From Malurus cyaneus samueli (lineage: Eukaryota; Chordata; Aves; Passeriformes; Maluridae): a DNA stretch of 64,000 nt. The stretch lies in the NCBI GenBank assembly GCA_009741485.1, contig CM019219.1, positions 1,431,547 to 1,495,546 on the forward strand, written 5' to 3'. A program made the translations under genes and the position numbers. The notes below the pieces were generated by a model. That model saw only the letters and a list, made by a program, of their open reading frames with translations, was not told the origin of the DNA and searched no databases. Below, piece by piece: positions 33,231-44,644 of the stretch (the stretch's first letter is position 1; every line of letters starts with the position of its first letter).

Positions 33231-34038
33231 CCAGAGAGATGATATGTTAAAAAGCTTCATTTAGAAGCCTGTAAATTCATCTTAAAAGGAAAAAAAGTCT
33301 TTAAACGCAACATTAGGCGACAGAAATTGCCTTAATATTTGAGAAAGCGGGTTGTGGCGGCTTTTGTGTTCTGCTCTACGCCTGAAGGTTCAGGCGGGGT
33401 TTTGGTTCCTTAAATAAACACATAATGTGGGTTTAATGATTTTAATCTGTTCTGTCCTGAATTATTTAGCAGAAAACTTAAAAGGTTACAGAAGCCAAAA
33501 CTGAAAGTGAAAGGTATAGAGGCACATCCACAAACGCTGTGAGCAGAAGTGGAACTCCGAGGTTTGTACCAGATACATACAGACATGTTCTGTGAGGAAA
33601 ATTGTCATTTTCCTGCTCATTTTATGATGTTGTCTTAGAGAATATACTCAATAATAATTTCTGTGTAAGGTATTTTGGTGGGGTGGATTCCCTGGTTGAG
33701 GAGGCAGCGGATGGTTCATAGAGGGCATTGCAGACAACCTGTTAAATGGGTTCATTAATTTCAGCTTAATGACCCTTGCTCAGGCCTTGCTCTGACTACA
33801 GGATAATGGTTTAGAGCCAGCCATTCAGAAAAATACCCTCGATGTTTCTCAGCGGCAACTATTCGGCTTGCTTTTGTGAAAGGGGGAAAAACCGAGAAGA
33901 AAAAGAAAAATTTTGAACTTTGATTTGAGCTTGTGTAATTTCTTGTGTATCCTTTCAGTGAGAGAGGTAATATTTCAATGCACGGAGCAGTAAAGAAACC
34001 CGACATCCATATCCACATTTCCTGCCTTCCCCTCGCAG

Positions 34039-34149
34039 AACTCCACCGAGGAGAAACAGCCTGCACACAGGAAGTTGCTGACGTCCTCTGCTGACGCTGG
34101 TGCGTGGGGTGGGCTCATTTCGTGGTGCTGGCGGGGGTATATGCTTCAG
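34039..34149 (+). pseudogene. PTPRE: PTPRE exon 2 (transmembrane), broken inverted copy
   Basis: Acceptor 'CCCCTCGCAG' and donor-like GTGGGT are legible, but the exon has several inserted and lost bases (for example 'GAGAAACAG' for 'GAGAACAG', and a disrupted 'TGGTGCTGGTGG' stretch), so the frame is lost more than once. The errors are scattered and mainly indels, as expected for raw long-read sequence. Confidence 0.85.
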
Positions 34150-34299
34150 AGTGGGTGTTTGTTTGGTGGCCGGGCAGAGCTTCAGCCCATGTCCCCTGAG
34201 CCGTCCCAGCGGCAGCCAATAGGGGAGGCGGCGGCTGCGGGCCGCGAGAGACCGTGCCGCTGCCAGCGATGAACGAGGAAAGAGGCTTCTCCAGATTAG

Positions 34300-35755
34300 C
34301 TGTGGTTGGAGAAGACTGGGGAAAGCACTGGCTCCTTAGGATTACATCGGTTTTGGGGGAAAATGTTTGTTTTCTTAATTTGTGTGTGTTGGAAAGAGGG
34401 GGAAATTTGAGTGTTCTAATTATGTGGTCGTTGGAGAAGGGCTGGGGGAAACACTGGGCTCTCTAGGCCAATAATGGTGGGATGGGTGGAAATGTTGTGT
34501 TTCTCTAGGATGTGTGGTTGGTAAAAGGGATTGGCAAATGCGATTCTAAATTGCGTGCTCAGTGAGTGGAACGTGCCTCTCAATTACATGTTGGGAAATG
34601 GACATTGATCTAGATAATGCAGGTGAAAAGGTTGGGGGAAATACGTTGGTCCCATCAGAATACTAGTGTTGGTGGAAGAAGGGAGGGGGAAAGCTGGAGG
34701 TCTCTAGGATTACGGTGATTGGTGGAAAGGTTTGGGAATAGGCTGGATTTCTTGTAGATATACATGGTCGGTGAAAGGGTTATGGGAAAATGATGGTCCT
34801 TAGGATTGCTTGGTTCTGAAAAGGTTTTGAGGGAATGCGAGTGATTCTCTAGGATTATTAGCGTTGGAAAGAGGTTGGGGAAACATGTTTGGTTGCTCTC
34901 CAGGAATTATCGTGGTTGGCGTGGAAAAGTGGCTGGGGAAATGTCTGGGTTTCTTAGATTAATGTGGTCGTGGAAAGGGCGGACGTTGGGTCATCGTCAT
35001 GTGGTGAAAAGTTGCTAAACTGAGCTTTAGATCATTTGAGTGGTGAAAGTGTTTGGGGGAAATGTTGGTTTTCGGTATTACATGGTCGGTTGAAAGCTGT
35101 TTCAGATAGGGTTGGAAGTGGAAATTGCACTGTAGTTCTCGTCATAATTAGTGGTCGGTCGAAAGGGCGGGGGAATTCTGAGTTTCTCTGAGGATTACAG
35201 ATTGTGTGAAAAGGGTTGGGGAAATGTTTGTTCCCTCTCGGGATTAAAATGGGCTTAAGGTGAAAAGGATAGAGAGGAATTCTAAGTTTCTTCAGATTAC
35301 ATGGTCGGTTAAGGGTTGAGGGAAACGCTGGGTTCTTAGGATTATATTCATCAGTGGAAAGGGTTGGAGGAAATTTATTTTCCTAAGGATTACATGTTGT
35401 GAAAGGCTAAGGGAAAACGTTGGGTTTCTTCTAGATCACATGGTCAGTGGAAATGCTGGGGTTCTCTGGGATCCGGGTTGGTAAAAGGGCTGGGGGAAAA
35501 CACTGTGGTTGCTCTAGGATAGTGTGGTTTTGGAGAAGGTGGGAAATCTGGATTCCTTAGATACATGGTTTGATGTAGAAAAGGGTTGGTGCGAAATGTT
35601 GGGTTCTCTAGGATGTAGCATGATCAATGGAAAATGCTGTTTGCCTCTAAGAATTACATGGTGTGCTGAAAATGTTGGGTTTCTCATCAGATTCCCATGG
35701 TTGGTTACGGAGAAGGGCTGGCGGAAACAACTGGGTTTCTCCTGCCAGGGCTGCA
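34300..35755. repeat. 36/49-bp minisatellite, degraded inverted copy
   Basis: Units resembling 'TCTCTAGGATTACATGGTTG' and 'GGAAAGGGTTGGGGGAAA' repeat throughout, but the period is blurred by dense substitutions and indels. It corresponds to 14500-15905 and lies between the broken copies of exons 2 and 3. Confidence 0.9.
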
Positions 35756-35779
35756 GTTGACACGGTGTCCCGCTTTCAG

Positions 35780-35860
35780 TTCAGGAGCACAGGGAAGCCG
35801 TGTGATCAACCGGCGTGACAAAAGGATGCACGTGAATGGGATGCTTGGCGAAAGAGCAAG
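35780..35860 (+). pseudogene. PTPRE: PTPRE exon 3 (juxtamembrane), broken inverted copy
   Basis: Follows 'GCTTTCAG' and ends at 'AAAGAGCAAG' before a GT. Losses near the start ('TTCAGGAGCACAGGGAAG') and inserted bases in the Lys/Met/Pro/Asn stretch shift the frame. Counterpart of 14384-14457. Confidence 0.85.
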
Positions 35861-37366
35861 GTCATGGAGAGATTTGCTTCCCAAACTCTCCCTTGTTTGT
35901 TGTGTGCACACAGACTTTAGAGTCCCCAGAATCTGCTCTCGATGGTTGTTTTATTTGTAATCTAAGGTGCAGAGTTGTTGTTAATAAATACGTTTAAAAA
36001 ATGCAGATCAACAACATTTGGGTTTGAGACGTTAAATGCTCATCCCAGGGTGGCGCAACCTCTCGGCCATTGGCCCAGGACACCCTTCCAATGCTTGGGC
36101 TGGTCCCGATCGCACAACTGGCCTATGGAGATAGAGATCGCAATGATTTAGAAAGTCTATATTCAAGCAGTGTCGTATAAAACTCGACCTTCCGGCTGCT
36201 GCGTTTTAATATAAGTTTGCACTTTTAAGTTGTTATCAGCAAAGCGTTTCTCGGTTAAAAGCTTGCCTGGGGCTCTTGGAACACTGTTGTATCAGAGATC
36301 CGAATTTCTGACACCTATGTATGTTGTAGAGAATGAATTCACATTTCTATCTAAATATGGGGGAAGAAGAAGCCGCTGAATTTTTTGTGAGTTCACTGGG
36401 TGCTTTCTCTAAGGTGAAGCAGGGGCTGACGGGCGAGCTTTGAGCAAGAAGCACTAAAATCAGAACCCTTTTCAGAGGAGTTAAAAGCTGTGTCCCACTG
36501 CTGGTTGAGCTGTGCTTGGGGTTGGTTTCCACGCACGGGGCTGGCTCCTCTGTGGGGCCCAGCTCAAACCCACAAACCGATGTGCAGAGGAGGACACAGT
36601 GTGACCAGAGAAATCAGGGGCCCCTGCTTTGTGTCACTCCACTTCTGGCCACCTGTCAAGCCGATGGCTGAGTTAGAGGGTGGCATCCGAGGGAAGGCAA
36701 AACCCTAAAAAACCATCAACTTCCTGCTGGGCAGGGCTTCGGGCACAGCGGGGCAGCTCCTCTTGGGGCACAGTTTATCTGCCTGGCCTGACCAAGTTAA
36801 AGGTACTTTATTTCATTATAGTGTCATTTTATTTTATCTATACTTTATGATTATTATTATATACTTACTAGTTGCTTCTATAACATTGTTATTGTATCTT
36901 GTTATTGGTATTGTTGGCTCTTTGACTTTTGGTTTTTGGTTTTTTTTTTCTTGGCGTTTTGGTTTTGGATTTTTGTTTGTTGTGTTTGGGTTTTTGCGGC
37001 GTTTTGGTTGTTTTCTGATTTTCGTTGGTTTTTGGGGGGATTTTTTTCCCTTGAAGATGAAACAATCTCACAGCATCTCCTTGGTGCAAAGCTGCCCTCG
37101 CATGCCATCTGCCGACAGAGGAGAACTTCTCTTTTCTGATTTAAAAAAAACTCGAGTCACATTTTAATTCAGTATCAATTACACAAAAACATTCCTTTCA
37201 CCAACATTGCCTACGGTTGTTTTTTTATTCCTTTAAATGACTTTATCACTCGAAGTGAGTTATCTGGAGAAGTTGGCAATTTCCACGGATCTCAGATTAA
37301 TTTAGCTGGAAGTTGTCTGCTCTGGATTCCTATAACACTTCACTCACTCGCCCTTGTTTAAACAAG

Positions 37367-37512
37367 AACTGCGGTCACTGTGCGCAGCAGTCTTCCCTCG
37401 GGCCCCCAAGAAGTATTTCCCCATCCAAGATAGGAAACTTGGAGGAGGAAAATTCGGAATACGCTCGGCAACGAAGGAAATCAGCTCCGTGCGTATCTAG
37501 GAGGAGTTCAAT
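37367..37512 (+). pseudogene. PTPRE: PTPRE exon 4, broken inverted copy
   Basis: The centre 'CCAAGAAGTATTTCCCCATC' and the GTAAGT donor after 37512 are intact, but both ends carry insertions and substitutions and the frame is destroyed. It retains the base missing from copy A near 1022, supporting the A' reading. Confidence 0.85.
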
Positions 37513-38689
37513 GTAAGTTTTCTACACGTGGAATGGCCAAAAACGGCAGCAAGGGCGGGGAACAAAAATATCTCCTATGGAAGCTGGATGTTGGAAGTCT
37601 GGGATTATTGTGTCATTTTTACTGAAAGCCTTCCTGTAGGAGTTTTGGATTTTTTGATTCTGCTTTGATTGAGGCTTCCTGTGGCTCACTCGCGTTCTAA
37701 AAAAGGAGGAATGTGCTCGGTCCTGGTGTGATTGAGCCTCCACAGCTTCACTGGGGTTGGGGATAGGTCCAGAGTGAGCCAGAGCAGCAGGACTCAGCCC
37801 TCGTACGATGGCGGTGATGAGTAGGGATCCTGATGTGAATCACATCCTCACTGTGTGGGGCAGGAGCCGCTCTGCCGCTGCTCGGGAGCTACAATGGGAG
37901 GGTGCCAAAAATACCTTTGCAGGGAGTCGCAGCAGGAGGTGGGAGGGGGGTTTTGTGCCCAAAATAGATTATTTTCCAATGCATTTTCACTTAAAAATTG
38001 CTAGATTTCCTTAATTGTTAATTGAGAATCTTTGGTGTCTGACTTCCGATTTTGAAGAAATTTGATTTAAAGAATGTAATATTATGCATTAATATCACCA
38101 GAAGGGTTGGGTTGGAGGGCCTTCAAGTATCATCCTGCCATGCAGGGTCCCCATCCCTTATTGTATTCAAGCACCAAAATCCAGCTTGGTGCTCCTCAAA
38201 ATCATAAAATATATTTAAAATCAGCAGAATGGGCTGATAAGCAGCCCTGAGCTCACATTCAGTCCAGACATTAAAGCAGCTGCGCTGAAAGCAGTCCCAA
38301 ACCTCTCTGAAACGTCCTTCTGCGTGCTATTCACAGCTCCAGAAGGGGCAAACACTAGGGACCCCAACAAACCAAGCCCAGGGAACGCAGGGCACTGTGT
38401 CGCTCTGTGGATGGAGGGATCCCCCTCTGTTCCTGCTCACCACAATGACAGCCCTGTCAGTTTTCAGGGCCGATCTCCAGCCCCTCTCTGCCACCATGCC
38501 CTCCATGAGCGTGCTTTTGCCGTGCCTGTGGGGACTCAAACCGGGCAGGACTGCGAGGGTGAGGTAGAAAGGGCTGTGTTCCAACCCGCTGGGATTCACA
38601 CTGACGTGGCGTAAAACATGCTATGGGGGTTTCTGGAGTCAGTTAAAGAAATCCTGAAATCTCTGTTCTGCTGGTCCGATTGCAGCGGT

Positions 38690-39020
38690 GGCCTCTCAGC
38701 TGTGGAGAACATAGTGGCATTTCCTTCCATCTTCCCTGGGCATCTGCCCTTCCAATCTTCCCCTGGGCAGTTCCTCCTTTCCAGTCTTCACCCTGGGCAT
38801 TCTCTTCCATCTTCCCTGGGCTCTCCTCCACCGTTGGCCCCGGGCATGGACACCCTCGTCGTCTTCGACCCATGCAGGCTCCGTCATGTCTCATAATCCA
38901 CTCTTGGGCAGGAGCGTCCTTGCTTGCCATCTCCACCCTGCAGTGCTCCTTCTTCTATTTCACCCGGGGCAGCGTCCTTCTTTGATCTTCCCATCCAGCA
39001 TGCTCCTTCCATCTCGCACC
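38690..39020. repeat. About 24-bp minisatellite, degraded inverted copy of 11325-11640
   Basis: Recurrent 'TTCCCTGGGCAT' and 'CTTCCATCTTCCC' blocks with blurred period. Confidence 0.85.
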
Positions 39021-39354
39021 GGAGCGGGGCATGCTCTGTGCTCTCGATGCTTCCCCTCCTCTCTGTTTTTCCCCTTTGATTTATCACTCTCCATGACTAT
39101 TGGGTTTTTTAACCAGTACTAAATTATCTGCACCCTTCACTCTCGCTGATCTCTTCGAGGAACTTCACCTCGAGCTAATAAAAAACCCACAATGCAGATT
39201 TTTCCTCCTTTGTTTCTGTGGACAGGTCTCACATGCAGACCCGAGTGTTTGGTGTTTGGTTCGTTGGGAGGAAATAGTTTCCCCTGAGTCATGTGCCAGT
39301 CAAAAATTATTTTTTCTAACACATTGACTCTCATTTTGTTTTTGTTTTTTTCCC

Positions 39355-39441
39355 ACTTTAACATCTGGGTATGTGCAAGGTAACGTTGAAATGGCCAATA
39401 AGGAAGAAAACGGGAGAAACAGAATCGCCAACATCCTCCAT
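39355..39441 (+). pseudogene. PTPRE: PTPRE exon 5, broken inverted copy
   Basis: 'ACATCTGGGTATGTGCAAGG' and 'GAAATGGCCAATAAGGAAG' are intact, while the K-N-R-Y part has lost several bases and the acceptor AG is no longer visible. Counterpart of 10927-11017. Confidence 0.85.
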
Positions 39442-39673
39442 GTGAAGGCGATTCCCGCGTTGTGCCTGTTAAATCAGTTAATGTTGGCCCGACAGGGCTG
39501 CTGGCTGGCTTGGTTCAAGTGCGGAAGAATCTCCAGGCAAATACCATTTCCAGTGTCAGAAATGCTCTTTCATGTACTGTCCTGGGAGCCTCTGTGCTTC
39601 CCCAGCCTCTCCTTTGCCAAGCCAATCCATATTCAGATTCATTAACCTCCCAGTGCTGGCTTCCTTTTTCAAG

Positions 39674-39749
39674 ATTGATCATTCCAGAGGGTTTTGAACC
39701 CAAATTGATGGAGTCCCACCTTCAGACTACATAATGCATCCTATATGAT
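39674..39749 (+). pseudogene. PTPRE: PTPRE exon 6, broken inverted copy
   Basis: Most of the exon is legible ('CAAATTGATGGAGTCCCACC'), with an extra base at the start, a lost base in the N-A-S codons and a donor changed from GTGAGT to TTGAGT. Counterpart of 10630-10706. Confidence 0.85.
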
Positions 39750-39858
39750 TTGAGTTGGGAGTTGCCACACAACTAACCAATTTGGGGATTACAAAGGATT
39801 TTCTGCCAGCGCAATGTTGGCCTTTCACCTTTTAATTTGTGTGTTCTTTTTTCCAAGA

Positions 39859-39883
39859 NNNNNNNNNNNNNNNNNNNNNNNNN
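39859..39883. other. Assembly gap, exactly 25 N
   Basis: Separates the noisy end of inverted duplication 1 from the start of inverted duplication 2. Same length as the gap at 6812-6836, so it is a fixed placeholder, not a measured distance. No sequence continuity links PTPRE to the DNA on the right. Confidence 0.99.
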
Positions 39884-40065
39884 GTGTGACAGTCCCAGTC
39901 CCTCCTACCTGGCTGCCAGCTCGGGGTGAGGATGCTCCAAACGGGTCAGGCCATGGCTGGGACTGGGAAGGGGATTGAGTGTGGTTATGGAAAATAAAGA
40001 AAGAGTCCTGGGGTGGGGCCCTTAAGGAATAAGGTCTGTAAGAATTATTTCAGCTGGTAGAGCAC

Positions 40066-40095
40066 ATCCTGTCTGTCTGTCTGTCTGTCTGACAT
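40066..40095. repeat. (TGTC)n microsatellite
   Basis: About six CTGT/GTCT units; mirrored at about 61244-61275 as CAGA units. Confidence 0.9.
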
Positions 40096-40499
40096 GGACA
40101 GGATGCCATCTGGCTGGGTGAGGTCACCTGCCCTGCTGTCACTGCTGCTCTCAGTCCCCTGCCCATCCCTGCTTTGGCACCCTCAGCCATTGTTTGGGCC
40201 GTACTGATGAGTTTGATCATTAAACTGGTTCGCTTCAGGGAGAAGCGAATTTTCCTCCCTCCTCCCCCTCGTTCTCAGGGTGATGTGCGGCTGCGTTGGC
40301 GTGGTGGGAAGAAGCGGGGCGGAGGAGACAAAAGGAGAGAGGGAACGTGCAAATCCTCGTGCTCACAGCCCTTTGTGCTCCAGAGCAGCTGATCTGCCCT
40401 GCTGGCACTCCTTGTGTGTGCTGGGAGCTGCAGGATCCACAGAGCCATGGGGCTGGTGGGTTGGGAGAGACCTTGGAAGGTCTGAGCCCCCACATGAGC

Positions 40500-40650
40500 A
40501 TGGACTCACGGAATCCTTTAAAATAGGAGAACTTTGAGATCACCCAGTACCTGCTCCATCCTGGCCTGGGACACTCTAGGGGCAGCCACAGCTGCTCTGG
40601 CATCCTGTGCCAGGGCCTGCCCACCTCATCATGAAAGGTTTCCTCTTTTC
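40500..40650 (-). mobile_element. CR1 LINE fragment
   Basis: Reverse CR1: 'TTTGAGATCACCCAGTACC', 'GGGGCAGCCACAGCTGCTCT', 'CCTGTGCCAGGGCCTGCCCA'. The inverted counterpart is at about 60700-60830. Confidence 0.8.
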
Positions 40651-41189
40651 AGCCTCAGCAGCTCCATGGGAAGCTGCTGGAGGAGGGTCTGGACCACCAC
40701 AGAGGTGAGGAGAGGGGTCAGAAACAGAGCAGTGGTGCCATCACTGCTGCTCCAGCTAAAAATCTGCATTGCTGTAAAGGCAGAAGGCCCCAAAGGAAGA
40801 GCTTTGTCTGCTCAAGGGACACATCAGAGACTTTGAGTGCAGAGCAGGGGAATTCTGTACTGGACACCGAGGAGGGGAGGGGATGGCAGGGTCACTAAGC
40901 AGCAGATCTGAGCAGCTCCGTGCTGGGGCTGCACCCTCCCACCCCAGCCAAGGGGAATCTTCACTGTAAACTTTAATATTGTCAGTGTCCATTTCCACCT
41001 TCATCACTGAAAAAATCCTCCTGTCTTTGCATTTGGCCGAGCAGTGGATTTGAATCAGGAAAATATGCCAAAAGCTCTGCAGCTTCACATCCTTTCCCAT
41101 GCCTGAAGGGAGCTGTGGCACTGCTGGAGGGCGTGGTGCTGGTGTCCCCTGGGGGTGTGGAGGGAGGTGGTCCCAGCAGGTAGCAGGGA

Positions 41190-41515
41190 GATGGTGTCTG
41201 TGCTCACATTGGGTGTCTGTGCTCACATTGGGTGTCTGTGCTCACATTCAGCATCTCTGCTCACATTCATCCTCTGCTCACACTCACATTCAGTGTCTGT
41301 GCTCACAGTGTCTCTCTCTGCTCACTTTCATCCTCTGCTCACATTCAGTGTTTGCTCACATTCAGTGTCTCTGCCCACATCCAGTGTCTCTGCTCACGTT
41401 CAATGTAGTGTTCACATTCAGTGTCTGCTCACATTCATGTCTCTGCTCACATTCAGTATTTGCACACATTCAGTGTCTCTTCCTCTGTTCACATTCAGCC
41501 TCTGCTGCCACCAAG
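41190..41515. repeat. About 20-bp minisatellite (TGCTCACATTCAGTGTCTC-type)
   Basis: Units of 'CTGCTCACATTCAGTGTCT' with many 1-7 bp variants. Mirrored at 59828-60150, where unit order differs in places. Open frames rich in Cys, Ser and His repeats come from the array. Confidence 0.93.
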
Positions 41516-43675
41516 ACAATGTCACCGCTGCCCACCCACAGACCGTCAAATCCATCCTGGACTTGGATCCTGACTGTTCCTGTCCCTCTTTAGGTTTGGA
41601 TTCCTGCAGGAATTTGTTCCAGATTTCAGGTCACCTGTAGGGTTTCCAACGTGCAAGAAACCTTAAAGGCACAGCCCTGCTGCCTTCCTTCCTTGCTGTG
41701 CTGCACTCTCGCCGTTTCACGGTGAATTCTCACTCCTCCACTCGTGTGTTCTCCTTTTCTGGCTCTAGAGAGTCACACAGGGCACACTTCTGCTTTTGCT
41801 TTTTCCCTTCCTCCCCTCCTCTCCTCCAAAATGAAACTGCTGCCGAAACACAATGTTTAACCCGGCCGTGATGCAGCACAAAACTCTGTGAGTATTTCCC
41901 CACGGCTTTGGTTGGGTTTTGTGTTCAAGAAGCAATTTGAACGCTCAACCTGAGCCATTACAAGGGAGAATCTGTGTGAGGACGTGTTTTGTGCAGCTGA
42001 GGAGCAGCAGGGACGGGACCAAAGGCGACTCCTCGAGTTGATTGTAAGATTTTTATTGGGGTTTCACTGCGCTGCTCAAGGGTTTCTCTGCGAATCAATG
42101 GCAGACGGCCCAATTTGTGTGTAGACAAAAACCAGATTGATTTGCTGACAGGGCAGGGGAAAGGTGACCCTCATTTGTGGCTTCAGTCATGGGTCTGGTG
42201 GAGAGCAGCGTGAGAGGAACTTGGGAAAATGGAACTGCAGCTTTTTGCTTGGTTTGGAAGGTTCTTTATCCGTGTTCAGTAAAATGTCATTAATTTGGGG
42301 TAGTTGTTGAATATTACAGAAGATATCAATGAATGGTAAACCATCAAAGTGGGGTTTTTTGTAATGTTGTTCCTGTAAGATTTTCTGAGGACGTCCTGGA
42401 GCTTTGTTGTTGGCTGATGCTGAATTGTTTGATCAGTGCCTTGATTAGGCTGATGAGTCTCTTCTCTGTGTTTGTGTGTTAATGAACTCAGTCCCTTGCT
42501 GAGCTTGCAGGTGAAATTGTGAATAATTCAAACCAAGCCTTGCTGCAGAGCCCTTTGGTGACTAAAATGAGCCCAAAGTGGATGGACAATGAGTGTGCAG
42601 TGAGAGCCCCATGTGGGTGTGGGACAGGAGTGTGACACAGCTGTGGTGTGGCTCTGATAGGGGACATGACACTTGCAAAAGACCCAAATTTTTCCTTCCT
42701 TTCCCCATAAAAACACTCAGTGCCTTGATTGAGTTGAGCCTTTCATGGCCTCACCTCCCCTTGGCTGCTGGGTGTCCCTTGACCGTGTGTGACACCTGGG
42801 ACAGCAGGGACAGTGACCGGGGTGGCAGCCACTTTTGGTGTCACAGCTGCCACCATCGGCCCCGGGGTCACCTCACAGCCTCTCCTTCCCTGTGGGGACA
42901 GTGACAGTGGCCAGGGGCTTCCTGCTGACTCAGCACTGCTCCTGCAGCTCCCTGCATTCAGATAACTCATTATTAACAGATTCATTAGCTCATTATCTGC
43001 ATGGCCTTTCCTCTCTGCTCAGCCTCTGTCTCCAAACTTCCCAGTGGCTTCCAGGCTTTTCCCTGGGATGTGGAATTCCCAAGGTTTGGGGTAGGGATGG
43101 GCAGGGCAGGTTGGGGTTTCCAGCGAGCTCCTGGGCCATTTATCACCCTCCTCTGCCCAAAATCACCGAGGCCTCTTCTCCCCAGTCCCTGTGCCCAGAC
43201 TGCTCCTCTGCAGCTCCAAAAGCCAGTCTTTGTCTGATGTTCCCAGAACTGCTGGGGAAGGGGAGCCAGGGTGGCTTTGCTGTTTATAAACTGTGGGGTC
43301 AGCTCCTGGGAGCGCTCATGAGACGTTCTCTTAACCCTTTTCCGCACTGGCAGCAGGTGCAGGAGGTGTCACTTGCTCGTTTTGCTAATTAAGAACAAGT
43401 TGTTAATTGCAGGCGCTCAGCCCCGCGTTGCAGAACCGCTGCTGCCGCAACCCCGAACGTCGGGGAGGAGGAAATGGTGAAAGGGCCCGAAAAAAAGGGA
43501 ATGAGTCCAACCCCAACTGCAGGCAGAAGTGAAAAAAAAAAAAAAAAACCACAAACTGAAAATAATCAGTTCTTGCTGAAAAAAAAAAAATGTCACACAG
43601 CAGGGATTCACCTCGGGGGGCTGATTGCATGAACCTGCGGAAAGGTGGGGATTTAAATACTGCAGGCAGTAAATG
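41516..43675. other. Unique non-coding stretch
   Basis: No recognisable gene or repeat. Contains a GC- and CpG-richer patch at about 43405-43500 ('CCCGCGTTGCAGAACCGC', 'CCCGAACGTCGGGG') flanked by poly-A runs (43531-43548 and 43578-43590), and an apparently unique segment at about 42010-42170. A first exon or promoter at the CpG patch is possible but unsupported. Confidence 0.5.
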
Positions 43676-43679
43676 CAGC

Positions 43680-43915
43680 TCAGGAGCCATCCCCGAGCTC
43701 CAGGAGCCATCCCCGAGCTCCAGGAGCCATCCCCGAGCTCCAGGAGCCATCCCTGCACTCCAGGAGCCATCCCTGCACTCCAGGAGCCATCCCCGAGCTC
43801 CAGGAGCCATCCCCGAGCTCCAGGAGCCATCCCTGCACTCCAGGAGCCATCCCCGAGCTCCAGGAACCATCCCCGAGCTCCAGGAGCCATCCCTGAGCTC
43901 CAGGAATCCTCCTGC
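43680..43915. repeat. 20-bp minisatellite
   Basis: About twelve tandem units of 'CAGGAGCCATCCCCGAGCTC', with a second version carrying 'CTGCAC' for 'CCGAGC'. The two versions alternate in a defined order. Mirrored at about 57422-57655 with the same order plus a few deletions. Confidence 0.97.
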
Positions 43916-44049
43916 AGCAGATTTGGGTGCTCTGCATGGAGGGAACTGGCTGAGAATGGCCCCGGTGTGTGTGGGGTCACCTGAGGGCACCAGGAGTGGC
44001 CGGGGCATCGGGGGGACAGGGGATGGGGTTTGGGGTCCTGTGGAAGGGG

Positions 44050-44340
44050 ATGGTTGGAGGGGACAGTTGTTGTGGGATCCATTGGAATGGAATGGCTGGG
44101 ATCCCATTGGAACAGGAGCGGGCTGGAGGGATGGTGGTGTGGGATCCCATTGGAATGGGAACAACTGGAGGGATGGTGGTGTGGGATCCCACTGGGATGC
44201 AGCAGCTGGAGAGATCCCATTGGAACGGGAACGGCTGGAGGGATGGTGGTGTGGGAACAGGAGCAGCTGGAGGGATCCATTCGGAATGGGAACGGCTGGA
44301 GTGATCCCATTTGGAACAGGAGCAGCTAGAGGATGGTGGC
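44050..44340. repeat. Complex minisatellite (CTGGAGGGATGGTGGTGTGG-type)
   Basis: Higher-order units made of 'GGGATCCCATTGGAATGGGA', 'ACGGCTGGAGGGATGG' and 'TGGTGTGGGA' blocks in varying combination. Mirrored at about 57000-57300 with more units. Confidence 0.92.
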
Positions 44341-44644
44341 ATCCAGCCCCAGGAATTTTGTCCTGCCTCCCAGGCTCTGTCTGAAGCTGGGAGGGTTCAG
44401 AGAAGCACAGCTCTGTCTGTGCAGCGGGGTTTGGGCTCAGAGCTGGTGTTTTGGGGCACAGTGTCCCCGCCAGGAGGAGCTGTCCCCACAGAGCTGTATT
44501 TTGGGGCACAGCTGAGCACTGCAGTGAGAGCACCGACTCAATTCTCTCTGGGCTGAAAAGAGAAGGATCGGCTTCTCGTGAATTTTGTGGTTCCTCAAAA
44601 GATTTCTGGGTTAGTGGGGGTGGTGTCGTTGTGCTCCTCTGCAG

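Larger units (their letters stand above)
25678..39858. repeat. Right arm of inverted duplication 1 (about 14.2 kb, increasingly noisy)
   Basis: Reverse complement of about 10524-24548. From 25678 to about 29500 it matches the left arm closely, including an intact signal-peptide exon. From about 29600 onward it has dense single-base indels and substitutions, with every exon frame broken and minisatellite units blurred. It ends at a 25-N gap exactly where micro-exon 7 would begin. The error type and the abrupt quality change suggest unpolished long-read sequence from a fold-back molecule. Confidence 0.93.

Noticed and set aside
1..39858. Three functional PTPRE paralogues in tandem
   Set aside because: Copies share the same introns, minisatellites and CR1 insertions at the same places, and one is full of random indels. 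They are versions of one locus, not separate genes.
40235..41226. Possible coding exons in the Cys/Lys-rich frame around 40960-41100
   Set aside because: Although it reads as a plausible peptide and is kept in the other arm (about 60240-60384), I recognise no family, and the similarity between arms only reflects the duplication.
43405..43500. CpG-rich patch as the PTPRE promoter
   Set aside because: Too short for a typical bird CpG-island promoter, on an unlinked side of a gap and with no identifiable UTR exon.
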